NCBI GenBank assembly: GCA_000169075.1
Contig: AAVT01000004.1
Location: 1-64,000, forward strand
DNA from: a marine gamma proteobacterium HTCC2143
Lineage (GTDB): Bacteria; Pseudomonadota; Gammaproteobacteria; Pseudomonadales; Dasaniaceae
Direction: 5' to 3'
DNA: 64,000 nucleotides
Positions 35,957 through 44,763 of the stretch are shown here, piece by piece. Position 1 is the first letter of the stretch. Each line of letters begins with the position of its first letter. The notes under the pieces are model-generated. The model saw only the letters and a program-made list of their open reading frames with translations, searched no databases and had not been told where the DNA came from. A program made the translations under genes and the position numbers.

Positions 35957-37061
35957 AGTGATAGCACTGGACGTTGCCATTATTGGTGGCGGCAGTGCTG
36001 GTATGGCACTGGCGGCGAGGTTGGAGCAGGTATCAGCGGTGGTGTTTGAACCAAAAACTCCCGCCGAACGAGATTGCAGCTGGGCGCTTTGGGCACGGCC
36101 TGAACAGTTACAAGCGCTTAGCCCGGCCGTTACAGGCCGTTGGGATCGATGGCGATTAATTGATGACTGTGGTGAGGTCATTCACCACAGTGGTGAATTT
36201 TGTTATACCAGTTTGAGTGCCGAGCGATATTTACAACACTGCGAAGACAGCCTTAACGACAGCGTCAGTTTGGTTAGAGCGCCGGTCGAAAGTCTGATAC
36301 CAGAGCAGGGTGGTGGACAGATTAATGCTGCCGGTCAAGCTTATACAGCATCGACTATTTATGACAGTCGTCCTTCTAAGAGTGCTGACAACAGCCTATG
36401 CCAGCACTTTATTGGCTGGGAAATAATCACTACCGAACCGATAGACAACGCCGATATAGCGACACTGATGGATTTTCGGGTCGACCAGTCCCGTGGTTTG
36501 CACTTTATTTATGTATTGCCCTACTCAGATCGACATTTACTGGTGGAGTCGACGATGATTTCGAACCAGCCAGAAGAGAAAGACTGGTATCGACACGCTA
36601 TTAGTCAGTGGCTTGCAGATCGTAATATTCAAATACAGTCTCAGCTGCGCGAAGAATACGGTGTTATTTCTATGGCGGCGGTAAAACCATCGACAACGAC
36701 GATTGCCCAGATTGGCGCGGCGGGGGGCTCGGTGCGCTTGTCCTCTGGCTATGCATTCAGCACTATTCAAACACAGATGGCGGCGCTCGCAGACACTATT
36801 AGTGCTGGTGAGCGCAAAGTGCCCGCGGCCTTTTCGAGGCGATTAGTTTTTATGGATAAAGTGTTTAATCGTGCGCTTAATGCTCGGCCCGACCATGGTG
36901 TGACGGTATTTATGGCGATGGCAAAAAGTCTTAATGGCGAACAATTTGCCCGCTTTATGCTGGGTCATGCAGGCCTTGGGGAATGGGCAAAAGTGATTAT
37001 GGCAATGCCCAAATGGCCCTTTATAGTGGCCGCGCTGAGGCAGGTGTTTAGTCATGACTAG
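35940..37061 (+). CDS. crtY: Lycopene beta-cyclase
   Basis: 373-residue flavoprotein that cyclises lycopene ends to beta-carotene. The N-terminus has the dinucleotide-binding DVAIIGGGSAGMALAARL; the mid-region has DFRVDQSRGLHFIYVLPYS and LLVEST, and IGAAGGSVRLSSGYAF matches the conserved C-terminal cyclase block. It starts at GTG within the end of crtB. Confidence 0.93.
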   Translation: MSSPDKVIALDVAIIGGGSAGMALAARLEQVSAVVFEPKTPAERDCSWALWARPEQLQALSPAVTGRWDRWRLIDDCGEVIHHSGEFCYTSLSAERYLQHCEDSLNDSVSLVRAPVESLIPEQGGGQINAAGQAYTASTIYDSRPSKSADNSLCQHFIGWEIITTEPIDNADIATLMDFRVDQSRGLHFIYVLPYSDRHLLVESTMISNQPEEKDWYRHAISQWLADRNIQIQSQLREEYGVISMAAVKPSTTTIAQIGAAGGSVRLSSGYAFSTIQTQMAALADTISAGERKVPAAFSRRLVFMDKVFNRALNARPDHGVTVFMAMAKSLNGEQFARFMLGHAGLGEWAKVIMAMPKWPFIVAALRQVFSHD

Positions 37062-37884
37062 CTGGGATATAGCGGCCATCGCTGCGGTACTGTTGGTTGG
37101 TGTGCCCCATGGTGGTTTCGATGGCGCGGTAGCACGGAGATTGGGTTGGTCGAAGGGAATTGGTGGCTGGCTTGGCTTCCATCTTGGCTATTTGGCTTTG
37201 GCAGCCGGGGTTGTTTGGCTTTGGGTGCAATGGCCAGTCGTGAGCCTTGCCATTTTTCTTGCGATATCGGCGCTGCATTTTGGTCACAGCGATATTGCCG
37301 ATGTGCCAGCGCCAACAACAGGGAGCCCAAGCAATCGATGGCTGCCGTTAATAGCCCATGGCGGTTTGGTGTCTATTGCCATTCCCAGTTTGCAACCGCT
37401 AGCGGTACAGCCCATTTTTGCCCTACTGGTCGGTGATGAAGGTGCTGTCATGTTACTGCAGGCGATTCGCACGCTATTTTTACCCTGGTTACTCAGTTTT
37501 GCGGGCTACGCTATTTATGCCGTCATTAACCCGGTTTGGCGTAAATCACTCAATAGCCTGATCATTTTATTAATTGTGGTCTTTTTAATGCCGCCTTTAA
37601 TTAGCTTTGCGCTGTATTTTTGCCTGTGGCATAGCCGCGGCCATACCTTGCGAACATGGCACCGTATTAGCGCGGGCAGTGAGCGCCGGCGCAGTGCGAT
37701 TGAAGCCATCATTTATAGTGTGATGGCCTGGACTGCGGCGCTGGTGTTTTTTCTTTACGCTGAAGCCTCACTGTCTGCCTCATTGTTACAGTTAACCTTC
37801 ATTGGCCTGGCTGCACTCACCGTTCCCCATATGTTACTCGTCGATCTCGCCGACAAATTGAACCCACAGAGGCCGTTGCCATGA
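37054..37884 (+). CDS. blh: Beta-carotene 15,15'-dioxygenase (Brp/Blh family)
   Basis: 276-residue integral membrane oxygenase that cleaves beta-carotene to two retinal molecules, the chromophore of the rhodopsin. Conserved histidines expected to bind iron occur in GVPHGGFDGAVARRLG, ALHFGHSDIAD, LWHSRGHTLRTWH and VPHMLLVDL. About seven hydrophobic segments are visible. It overlaps crtY (8 bases) and idi (4 bases). Confidence 0.94.
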   Translation: MTSWDIAAIAAVLLVGVPHGGFDGAVARRLGWSKGIGGWLGFHLGYLALAAGVVWLWVQWPVVSLAIFLAISALHFGHSDIADVPAPTTGSPSNRWLPLIAHGGLVSIAIPSLQPLAVQPIFALLVGDEGAVMLLQAIRTLFLPWLLSFAGYAIYAVINPVWRKSLNSLIILLIVVFLMPPLISFALYFCLWHSRGHTLRTWHRISAGSERRRSAIEAIIYSVMAWTAALVFFLYAEASLSASLLQLTFIGLAALTVPHMLLVDLADKLNPQRPLP

Positions 37885-38885
37885 GCGATATCAGTGATCG
37901 TAAAGACGACCATATCCAACTGGCTTTGACATCCGACCATCAATCATTGCCTGGTGGCAGTTTTGACCGAGTATCCTTTGAACACCGTGGCCTTCCCGAA
38001 CTCGCGCTGAGTGATATAGATATTAGCGGTGATTTTCTCGGTAAACTGACCTCGGCTCCCTTCATCATCGGTGCGATGACCGGCGGCTGTGACAATGGCG
38101 AGCGTATTAACCAACACCTCGCCGAAGCTGCGGAACAATGCCACATACCAATGGCGTTAGGGTCGCAGCGTGCTGCGCTTGAACAGGGACTGGCACAAAA
38201 GGTACGAACTTGGGCTCCCAATGCCACCATTCTCGGTAATCTGGGTGCCACACAGCTGCGTCAATCAGGGGTAGAGTTAGCCAAGCGCGCCGTCGACAGT
38301 GTTGCCGCCAATGCTTTAGTCATTCATCTTAACCCACTGCAGGAGCTGATTCAGCCCGACGGTGACCGGGACTGGAATGACGTCCTTGAGGCGATTCAAA
38401 ACTGCGCCAACCAGCTGCCTGTGCCAATAATTGTTAAAGAAGTCGGTGCGGGTATCGGTCCCATTACTGCGCGACAGTTGGTTGATGCTGGCGTGCAGTG
38501 GATAGAGCTTGCCGGTCGCGGTGGTACGAGCTGGGCTAGCATTGAATTGGCACGCAATAGCTCCTCTAGAGCGCGGCAGATTGCGGCACCCTTCATTGAC
38601 TGGGGCATGGATACCACTGAGCTATTGGTCAGTGTTCGCAGTGCCTGTGCTGACGTTAATCTGATCGGTTCGGGGGGTGTACGTAACGGCGTTGATATGG
38701 CTAAATGTATCCGCTTGGGCGCGCAAATGTCAGCATTGGCGCAGCCGTTTTTAGCTCCGGCGCTGGAGTCTTCCGCAGCCGTCATAGAAAAAATAGAGAT
38801 CCTTCAAGAACAGCTGCGATGGACCCTGTTTTTGACCGCCAGCAAAAATCTGGGTGCACTGCGGTCCGCTGCTATTGTGCAATAA
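37881..38885 (+). CDS. fni: Isopentenyl-diphosphate isomerase, type 2 (FMN-dependent)
   Basis: 334 residues. It interconverts IPP and DMAPP to feed GGPP synthesis. Family motifs: FEHRGLPEL, FIIGAMTGG, MALGSQRAAL, HLNPLQELIQPDGDRDW, KEVGAGI, LAGRGGTSW and SGGVRNGVDMAK (FMN phosphate site). It is last in the run and joined by ATGA to blh. A type 2 isomerase at the end of proteorhodopsin cassettes is a known arrangement. Confidence 0.95.
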   Translation: MSDISDRKDDHIQLALTSDHQSLPGGSFDRVSFEHRGLPELALSDIDISGDFLGKLTSAPFIIGAMTGGCDNGERINQHLAEAAEQCHIPMALGSQRAALEQGLAQKVRTWAPNATILGNLGATQLRQSGVELAKRAVDSVAANALVIHLNPLQELIQPDGDRDWNDVLEAIQNCANQLPVPIIVKEVGAGIGPITARQLVDAGVQWIELAGRGGTSWASIELARNSSSRARQIAAPFIDWGMDTTELLVSVRSACADVNLIGSGGVRNGVDMAKCIRLGAQMSALAQPFLAPALESSAAVIEKIEILQEQLRWTLFLTASKNLGALRSAAIVQ

Positions 38886-39024
38886 CGTGATAATTTTGTT
38901 GCAGCGAAATATATTGGCTGGCGTTTGGGCTCGCTAAAACGCACGTTGCCGTCTTGCGCTTTCCTCGGCGGGGAATTGTCGCGTCAGGTGTGCCGGGGTT
39001 GAGCGATTAAAATTCAGTCAGTGA

Positions 39025-39294
39025 GTTATCCCTTGGAGTCAGACGACCGCCAAGATCAACGCTCAGCAGCTATTTCATGTTGAAGGTGCTTATGAAGTTA
39101 ACAGCAACGAGATAAAATCGACATGGCAACGAGGCCCATCTTTTTCTAACAATAAAAAAACCGGTTATCTAATAGCTTAGCGAAGCAATCTTGGTTTTAT
39201 TGACAATTATTGCCGGCAGCTAAGCACTATTTCATGGCAACAAAAAGTCACGTTAATCACTTGCCAACAAGAACCTCAACAGTTTATCGTATAG
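39025..39294 (+). pseudogene. Possible decayed coding remnant
   Basis: One frame between stops reads QTTAKINAQQLFHVEGAYEV and QRGPSFSNNKKTGYLIA, then a TAG at 39178, then SNLGFIDNYCRQLSTISWQQ and KVTLITCQQEPQQFIV to a TAG at 39292. It reads like a short gene with one nonsense change and no start. No family recognised. Nothing else is visible in 38886-39482. Confidence 0.3.
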
Positions 39295-39482
39295 TGCGTT
39301 AAGGCGGTCATCATCGGCGCTTATCCGCCCGCCAAGCTGACAAATTACAGGCCTTTATAGTACGGAAAATCTTCTGACAGTTGGCTAACACCCAAACATA
39401 GACGTCTGATAAAAATTATAGCGATTTATTAACACACCCAATAATAGACCACGGTTTCAACGGGTCATCAAGGATAATAAAA

Positions 39483-40475
39483 ATGAAAGATTTTGGCGGA
39501 AAACTGGCCGTAGTAACAGGCGGTGGCAGCGGTATTGGCAAACAACTAGTGCTTCAATTAGTCTCTGAAGGCTGTGATGTCGCCATTTGCGATGTGTCTA
39601 TGGAAAATATGCAGGAAACGCAACGCGCCTGTAATCAACAGGCGGCCCAAGGGGCTAAAACATCGATTCACCTGTGTGATGTGGCTGATGAAGCGGCTGT
39701 TAACGGTTTTGCCGACGAGGTATTAAGAGAGCACAACCGCGACCATATTAATCTGCTGTTCAATAACGCTGGTATTGGCGGTGGCGGCAGTTTTATCATT
39801 GACGATCGAGAAGGTTGGGACAAGACATTTGATATCTGTTGGTTCGGTGTTTACAACTGTTGCCGTGCTTTTATGCCCTTGATGATTAAAGCGGATGCAG
39901 CGCATTTAATTAACATTTCGAGCGTCAATGGTTTTTGGGCCACCATTGGTCCAACAACGGCACACACGGCTTATTCAGCGGCTAAATTTGCCGTTAAAGG
40001 TTTTTCAGAAGCTCTGGTTAATGATCTGCGACTTAATGCGCCGCATGTGGAAGTCTCCGTGGTAATGCCTGGCCATGTGGCAACTTCTTTGGTGGAAAAC
40101 TCCAACAAGATTATGAGCGGTGTGAGTGTTGAGGAGCTGACCGCTGAAGATTTTTCCCAAATGCGGGAGCGTTTACGTCCCTCTTTGGGCGACGCTGTTG
40201 ATGACGACAGTGATGAAGATCTGCGAGCTATGATTATTCAACGAGCTGCGAGTTTTCAAGAGGACGGTTTGACCAGTGCGGCGGAAGCGGCAGAAATCAT
40301 TTTAACGGGCGTCAAAGAAAGTAACTGGCGCATTCTTGTGGGTCAAGATGCACATGTCTTAGACGAACTGGTTCGTCAATCGCCAAAAGAAGCCTATGAA
40401 GAAAGCTTTATCGATAAGTTAAAGTCAAAGACCACATGGAAGCTTGGCGATATTGTTGCAGGTACTAACGACTAG
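39483..40475 (+). CDS. SDR family oxidoreductase, extended C-terminus
   Basis: 330-residue SDR. Cofactor motif VTGGGSGIGK (residues ~11-20), NNAGIGG, catalytic NISSVNG and YSAAK, and the Asp in ICDVS suggesting NAD. The final ~90 residues (FSQMRERLRPSLGDAVDDDS...) are longer than in classical members and acidic. Such proteins act on alcohol or ketone groups of lipids; the substrate is not evident. It stands alone between the phototrophy cluster and a convergent transporter gene. Confidence 0.85.
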   Translation: MKDFGGKLAVVTGGGSGIGKQLVLQLVSEGCDVAICDVSMENMQETQRACNQQAAQGAKTSIHLCDVADEAAVNGFADEVLREHNRDHINLLFNNAGIGGGGSFIIDDREGWDKTFDICWFGVYNCCRAFMPLMIKADAAHLINISSVNGFWATIGPTTAHTAYSAAKFAVKGFSEALVNDLRLNAPHVEVSVVMPGHVATSLVENSNKIMSGVSVEELTAEDFSQMRERLRPSLGDAVDDDSDEDLRAMIIQRAASFQEDGLTSAAEAAEIILTGVKESNWRILVGQDAHVLDELVRQSPKEAYEESFIDKLKSKTTWKLGDIVAGTND

Positions 40476-40714
40476 TCAATGTGGTATAAAACCGGCCCCC
40501 GCGGGTGTCACTAGCGGGGTTAATACTGATGGCAAGGTTGTTAGATTTAACGGGTGGCGGGCAGAGATTGAGTGAGTGGTATCCGTCTCGACTGCGGTAG
40601 CGGTTGTCGGTATCGGCAAGCCTTCCACTCCTCACATAATAATTAAGACTCACAGCCGTACTTCATTATGGTTGCCGTAATGAACGCTAGCGATTGCATG
40701 TGGCACCTGTGATA

Positions 40715-41611
40715 TTAGGCAGACCGATTCGCTTTTCTGCGATTGATCGTTATTAAAATCACGCCTAAGATGAGTTGCATTGAGCCAAATAATAATAACG
40801 CCAATAAGACAATGTTGCCTGTCGCGGCAAGTTCTGTTGACGTTGCCGGAAATAAAGAGGCATTAACTAATAGGCCCAAATTCACATTGCGAACGACGAC
40901 TTCCATTTCTATAGCGACACGATCAGCCTGATTGAGAGAAAATAGCCTCGGGATTAGATGACCAACGGCTGCTAAGACGAAGAAAAAGCAGACGAGAATC
41001 AAGATATTTTCGCTGCCAAACAGGGCTAAATTTAATCGGCCAGCGCCTAACGACCCCAGTACAATAAATACAATAATCAATAAGGACAGTCGCACGCACC
41101 AACGAGCAAAAGGCTCAGCATGTTTGGGCAGATATCGAAAAATACCCATGCCAAGTACCAATGGCATCAGCAAATAGACACCAATCTCCAGCGCAATTTT
41201 ACCCACCGGCATAGAAAAATTTTGTGGCAGGTATTCAGCAACTAACACGTCAAGAATAAAAGGCGTTGTGAGTAAACATCCGATGGTTGTGATCGCAGTA
41301 ATAGATATTGAGAGAGGTGTGTTGCCCTTTGCTAGATGAGCAAAAATATTACTGATGGTTCCACCCGGAATAGCAGCAATGAGCGCTATACCGATAGTTA
41401 ACGAGGCTGCAAAGCTGCCAAAATAAATGAAGAAAAAAGCGACCAGGGGCACCGCTAATAGTTGCGTGCCGATACCTACCGAAAAAGCCTTGGGTTCTGC
41501 TATGACCTCATGAAAATCTTTTGGTGCCAAAGTTGCGCCCATACCCAGCATGGCGAAAAATAGTTGATTAGCAGCAAACCAATATTCATATTGAAGGTAA
41601 AAGTTAATCAT
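40715..41611 (-). CDS. Bile acid:sodium symporter (BASS) family transporter
   Basis: 298 residues with about nine or ten hydrophobic segments and the BASS-like pattern LGMGATLAPKDFHEV (Asp after the first helix), IAAIPGGTISNIFAHLAKGN (proline-rich crossover) and VVVRNVNLGLLVNASLFP in the second half. These are sodium-coupled carriers of organic anions. With a large lipid-degradation cluster nearby, a steroid- or acid-like substrate is possible; this is inference only. Confidence 0.85.
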   Translation of the reverse strand: MINFYLQYEYWFAANQLFFAMLGMGATLAPKDFHEVIAEPKAFSVGIGTQLLAVPLVAFFFIYFGSFAASLTIGIALIAAIPGGTISNIFAHLAKGNTPLSISITAITTIGCLLTTPFILDVLVAEYLPQNFSMPVGKIALEIGVYLLMPLVLGMGIFRYLPKHAEPFARWCVRLSLLIIVFIVLGSLGAGRLNLALFGSENILILVCFFFVLAAVGHLIPRLFSLNQADRVAIEMEVVVRNVNLGLLVNASLFPATSTELAATGNIVLLALLLFGSMQLILGVILITINRRKANRSA

Positions 41612-41779
41612 GTTTCATCCTTGTGATACAGCGTTTTGAGGCTGGCATATTCCCGGGGCCTTGATTATTTAAGCTTGGGTGATCAGCGCGCGCTAAGCCG
41701 GAGTCTGTTGTCGGGAGTAAAATGGGTGTTAGTGTTTGGGCACAGTACTGCGCCGACTATTCTTGCCCGTAAATTATCT

Positions 41780-42751
41780 TCACTGGTAAGAAATCGCCTC
41801 TTTGCAAGTCTGCTGTACCAAATTATTAATCAGCTCGTGTTGCTTTAGTTCTGGTCGTGCTGTTGCCCAGCCAATGATGGCGCGAGATCTGATATGTAAG
41901 AACATTGGCAGCAGATCTCGATGTTCATCCGTTAGGTCTCGTTGTTCTGTGTAACCGTCTAAGAAGGCCGCCTGAAGCGTTTGATAATCGTCTTGAGAGT
42001 TATACTCGTAAAGAGCTACAGCAATATCGTAGAGATACCATCCAAATCCGGCGTCATCAAAATCAATTAAGTACATGCTGTCGTCAGAGATAAACACGTT
42101 ACGCTGATGTAGATCGGCATGGATCATGCCAAATACGTTGCGCTCTTTCCCCAGAGTTTTTAGTTGTTCGCTAATTGTTTTTTGAGTTAGTAGTAATAAT
42201 GCTTGCTGATCTTTGTTAATGCCGGGGGACTCCCAATATCGCCCCCAAAAAGGCGCTTCACCGAAGAAACCGTCAATGTCGAGATAATGACGTGTAAAAG
42301 AGTCGGACGGTTGCCATGTTGAGGAATGGTTGTGTAATTTTGCCATCAACCCACCCAGCGCATGGAGCTGCTGATAGTGGCGCTGTGCTGATGGCTTGCC
42401 GCTCTGCTGATCTTTCATGACGCTGCCGTCAAGCCATTCGATGATCCCCGCGTAACGAATACTTCCATTGACCATGACGGGAATATAAAGCTCGCCAGAT
42501 GTGGCGGGGCGGGTTGTTGGCAGAAGAAAACCCGCTTCAGTGAGCGCTCCGGTCCATTCGTGTTCAGCGTGTAATTCTTTAAGCGTATGATACCCCGGTC
42601 TATGAATTCTAAAAGCGAAGTACCCCTCGGGAGTTTTTACCTTATAAACAATGTTTTCAGACTGGGAGGCAACTTCGATGTTTGTGGGCTCAAGAGACCA
42701 CTGTTCTAGCGCCGCCTTAACCTGCTCGAGAATCGCAATGGGGTCATCCAT
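41780..42751 (-). CDS. APH-fold kinase, hydroxylysine kinase/homoserine kinase-like
   Basis: 323 residues of the aminoglycoside phosphotransferase fold: SQSENIVYKVKTPEGYFAFR (nucleotide site), MIHADLHQRNVF (catalytic loop Asp) and LIDFDDAGFGWYLYDIA (metal-binding Asp). The overall pattern resembles HYKK/SrkA-like small-molecule kinases. It overlaps by eight bases the preceding PLP enzyme gene, so the two are made together. In animals a kinase of this type and an AGXT2L-type phospho-lyase act in sequence on hydroxylysine; the same logic is plausible here. Confidence 0.82.
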   Translation of the reverse strand: MDDPIAILEQVKAALEQWSLEPTNIEVASQSENIVYKVKTPEGYFAFRIHRPGYHTLKELHAEHEWTGALTEAGFLLPTTRPATSGELYIPVMVNGSIRYAGIIEWLDGSVMKDQQSGKPSAQRHYQQLHALGGLMAKLHNHSSTWQPSDSFTRHYLDIDGFFGEAPFWGRYWESPGINKDQQALLLLTQKTISEQLKTLGKERNVFGMIHADLHQRNVFISDDSMYLIDFDDAGFGWYLYDIAVALYEYNSQDDYQTLQAAFLDGYTEQRDLTDEHRDLLPMFLHIRSRAIIGWATARPELKQHELINNLVQQTCKEAISYQ

Positions 42752-44009
42752 ACTTGATCACCGCTTTGAAGGCGTCAAGAAACCGGTCAGCGTGTTCTTT
42801 TTCAAAAACCAGGGGCGGCCTTACTTTTAAGACGTTTTTTAAGGCGCCGGCGTTACTGAGTAAAAACCCTTTTTCTTTTAGCTGGTTAGCCATTGCGACA
42901 GCGCCTTCTTGATCGGGTTGATTGTCTTTGGTGACCCAATCAATGCCTGTAAAGAGGCCGCAGCCGCGAACGTCACCCATGACCGGATTGTCCATTTTTA
43001 GTAATGTAAGCTCATCTCGCAAATAGGTACCAACAGCAGCACTTTGTCGTAAGAGATCTCGGTTCTCTATTTCATCGAGCACTGCCATGCCAACTGCAGC
43101 CTGTAATGGACTGGAGGCAAAGGTATTAAAGTAGCGAGTTGCCTTGCGAAAAGCAGCGACATGATCGGCGCTTGCGGCCATTGCAGATAGCGGTAGCCCG
43201 TTGCCCATGGGTTTCCCCATACAGACAATATCAGGTGTGAACCCCATGGTTTGATAACCCCAGAAATCACCCGACCGACAAAACCCTGCTTGTACTTCAT
43301 CGGCTACCATTAAGCCGCCTGCGGCATGCACAATAGCTGTCGCTTTTGCCATGAAGCTGCCGGGTATGTCAGGTAATCCTTCGTTGGCTAAGATAGAACA
43401 AACAAACATACCGGCAAAAGGAATGTTGTTTCGCTCAAAATCAGCGATTGCTGCTCTCACTTTGTCAAGATACACATCACATAAGGCGTCATCATCTAAG
43501 CCGTCTTGAATTGGTCGGTATTTCTGCGGAAATGGAACCGCACGGAATTCTGCATGGGCAGGTTTGCCTGAGCTTCCGGCGATAGCCATTTTGATGACTT
43601 CGCTACTATTGCCGTGATAAGTCGCATCGGTGCAGATGATGCCCCGCCCTTTGGTGGCAATGCGTGCTGTCATGAGCGCAATTTCACTCGCTTCAGTGCC
43701 CGTGCAGGCAAAAATGATGTTCTCTAAGCCTGGGTGATGCAAACCGAGCAGTCGCTCTGCATAGTCCAGTATTCCCTGATGCAAATACCGACTATGAACA
43801 TTAAGTGTCGACATCTGTTTGGTCATAGCTGCTACCACTCTCGGGTTGGCATGACCAACGCAAGGCACGTTGTTGTACATATCTATGTACTCTTTACCTG
43901 CAGCGTCGTAAAGAAGAACGCCGTCACCTCTTACAATTTCAACAGGATCTTCATAAAAATGCGTGGCGGCACCTATTAATCGATGTCTTCTTTCTAGTAC
44001 AGAGGACAC
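42744..44009 (-). CDS. Class III PLP enzyme, AGXT2L (phospho-lyase)-like aminotransferase family
   Basis: 421 residues of the class III aminotransferase fold. PLP contacts: CTGTEASEIALMTAR (phosphate), MVADEVQAGFCRSG (Asp) and CMGKPMGNGLPL (Schiff-base Lys). The start ERRHRLIGAATHFYEDPVEIVRG, then YNNVPCVGHANPRVV, matches ethanolamine-phosphate/5-phosphohydroxylysine phospho-lyases more than standard transaminases. Coupling to the adjacent kinase supports a phosphorylate-then-eliminate route on an amino alcohol; the exact substrate is not determinable. Confidence 0.82.
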   Translation of the reverse strand: MSSVLERRHRLIGAATHFYEDPVEIVRGDGVLLYDAAGKEYIDMYNNVPCVGHANPRVVAAMTKQMSTLNVHSRYLHQGILDYAERLLGLHHPGLENIIFACTGTEASEIALMTARIATKGRGIICTDATYHGNSSEVIKMAIAGSSGKPAHAEFRAVPFPQKYRPIQDGLDDDALCDVYLDKVRAAIADFERNNIPFAGMFVCSILANEGLPDIPGSFMAKATAIVHAAGGLMVADEVQAGFCRSGDFWGYQTMGFTPDIVCMGKPMGNGLPLSAMAASADHVAAFRKATRYFNTFASSPLQAAVGMAVLDEIENRDLLRQSAAVGTYLRDELTLLKMDNPVMGDVRGCGLFTGIDWVTKDNQPDQEGAVAMANQLKEKGFLLSNAGALKNVLKVRPPLVFEKEHADRFLDAFKAVIKYG

Positions 44010-44057
44010 TCTCCTCTCCTTTTTTTATGCAATAAAAACTGAACAACAGCATTAATT

Positions 44058-44444
44058 TTAAATCGAGGAACCTGCTGACGTTGGTTTGGTACTCCACCAG
44101 ATACAGGCTAGTAAAAGAACCTGCACGACTAAACGGATACTCAAAAGCCACTCGGGTATATCGGGGAACATCTGTGGATTCATCCACATATAGATATTGA
44201 CCGGTGTCACGGCGACGGTCAAAGCGATTAGCCCTAGGCCAGCCACGCGGCGTGTAGCGGCAACTAATAAGCCGACCGCACCAAAGATTTCAAAAACACC
44301 ACTGATGTAAACCGCTTCATAGTGCAACGGTAAAAATGGCGGCATGATGCTGACAAACATCTCGGTGTTAGTGAAGTGTTGAATGCCACCGGCAAAGAAC
44401 CAAAGGAACACAAAGGCGAGCCCCACATATTTCAATTTCGACAT
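44058..44444 (-). CDS. DoxX-like small membrane protein
   Basis: 128 residues with four hydrophobic segments: VGLAFVFLWFFAGGIQHF, AVYISGVFEIFGAVGLLVAA, GLGLIALTVAVTPVNIYMW and LLSIRLVVQVLLLACIWW. 'FAGGIQHFTN..MF..I.P..LP' and 'SG..EI.GA.GLL' are the family pattern. It is 48 bases upstream of the PLP enzyme gene on the same strand. Role unknown. The 319 bases between it and the sensor kinase hold only divergent promoters. Confidence 0.75.
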   Translation of the reverse strand: MSKLKYVGLAFVFLWFFAGGIQHFTNTEMFVSIMPPFLPLHYEAVYISGVFEIFGAVGLLVAATRRVAGLGLIALTVAVTPVNIYMWMNPQMFPDIPEWLLSIRLVVQVLLLACIWWSTKPTSAGSSI

Positions 44445-44763
44445 TTACTCTTCTCCCAAAAACGTACATGAAGACTATCAAACCATCAATAACTAAGCAC
44501 GCTAGATAATAGCGTAAAGTCGATGCTGAGACGATCATGTAACGCCAGAGTGTTAAACGGATGCGCACTCGCCGGTGAGTAATAAGCACCTCGCTCAACG
44601 GTTTAAACCAAAAAACCATGGGATAGGCTAGCAGGGTATTCGGTCTTGTGGTCGTAATCCACAGGCAGAAAATACGATGGAAATGGTTGTTTCTGCGATC
44701 AACGATCTAGCTGCATATCGTCTATCGACAGAATTGGTGGCGTAGCGTAATCTACCCACCAGG

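Noticed and set aside
32827..38785. Many long antisense frames over crtE, crtI, crtY, blh and idi
   Set aside because: They lie opposite genes with intact catalytic motifs and have no motifs of their own; they result from codon bias.
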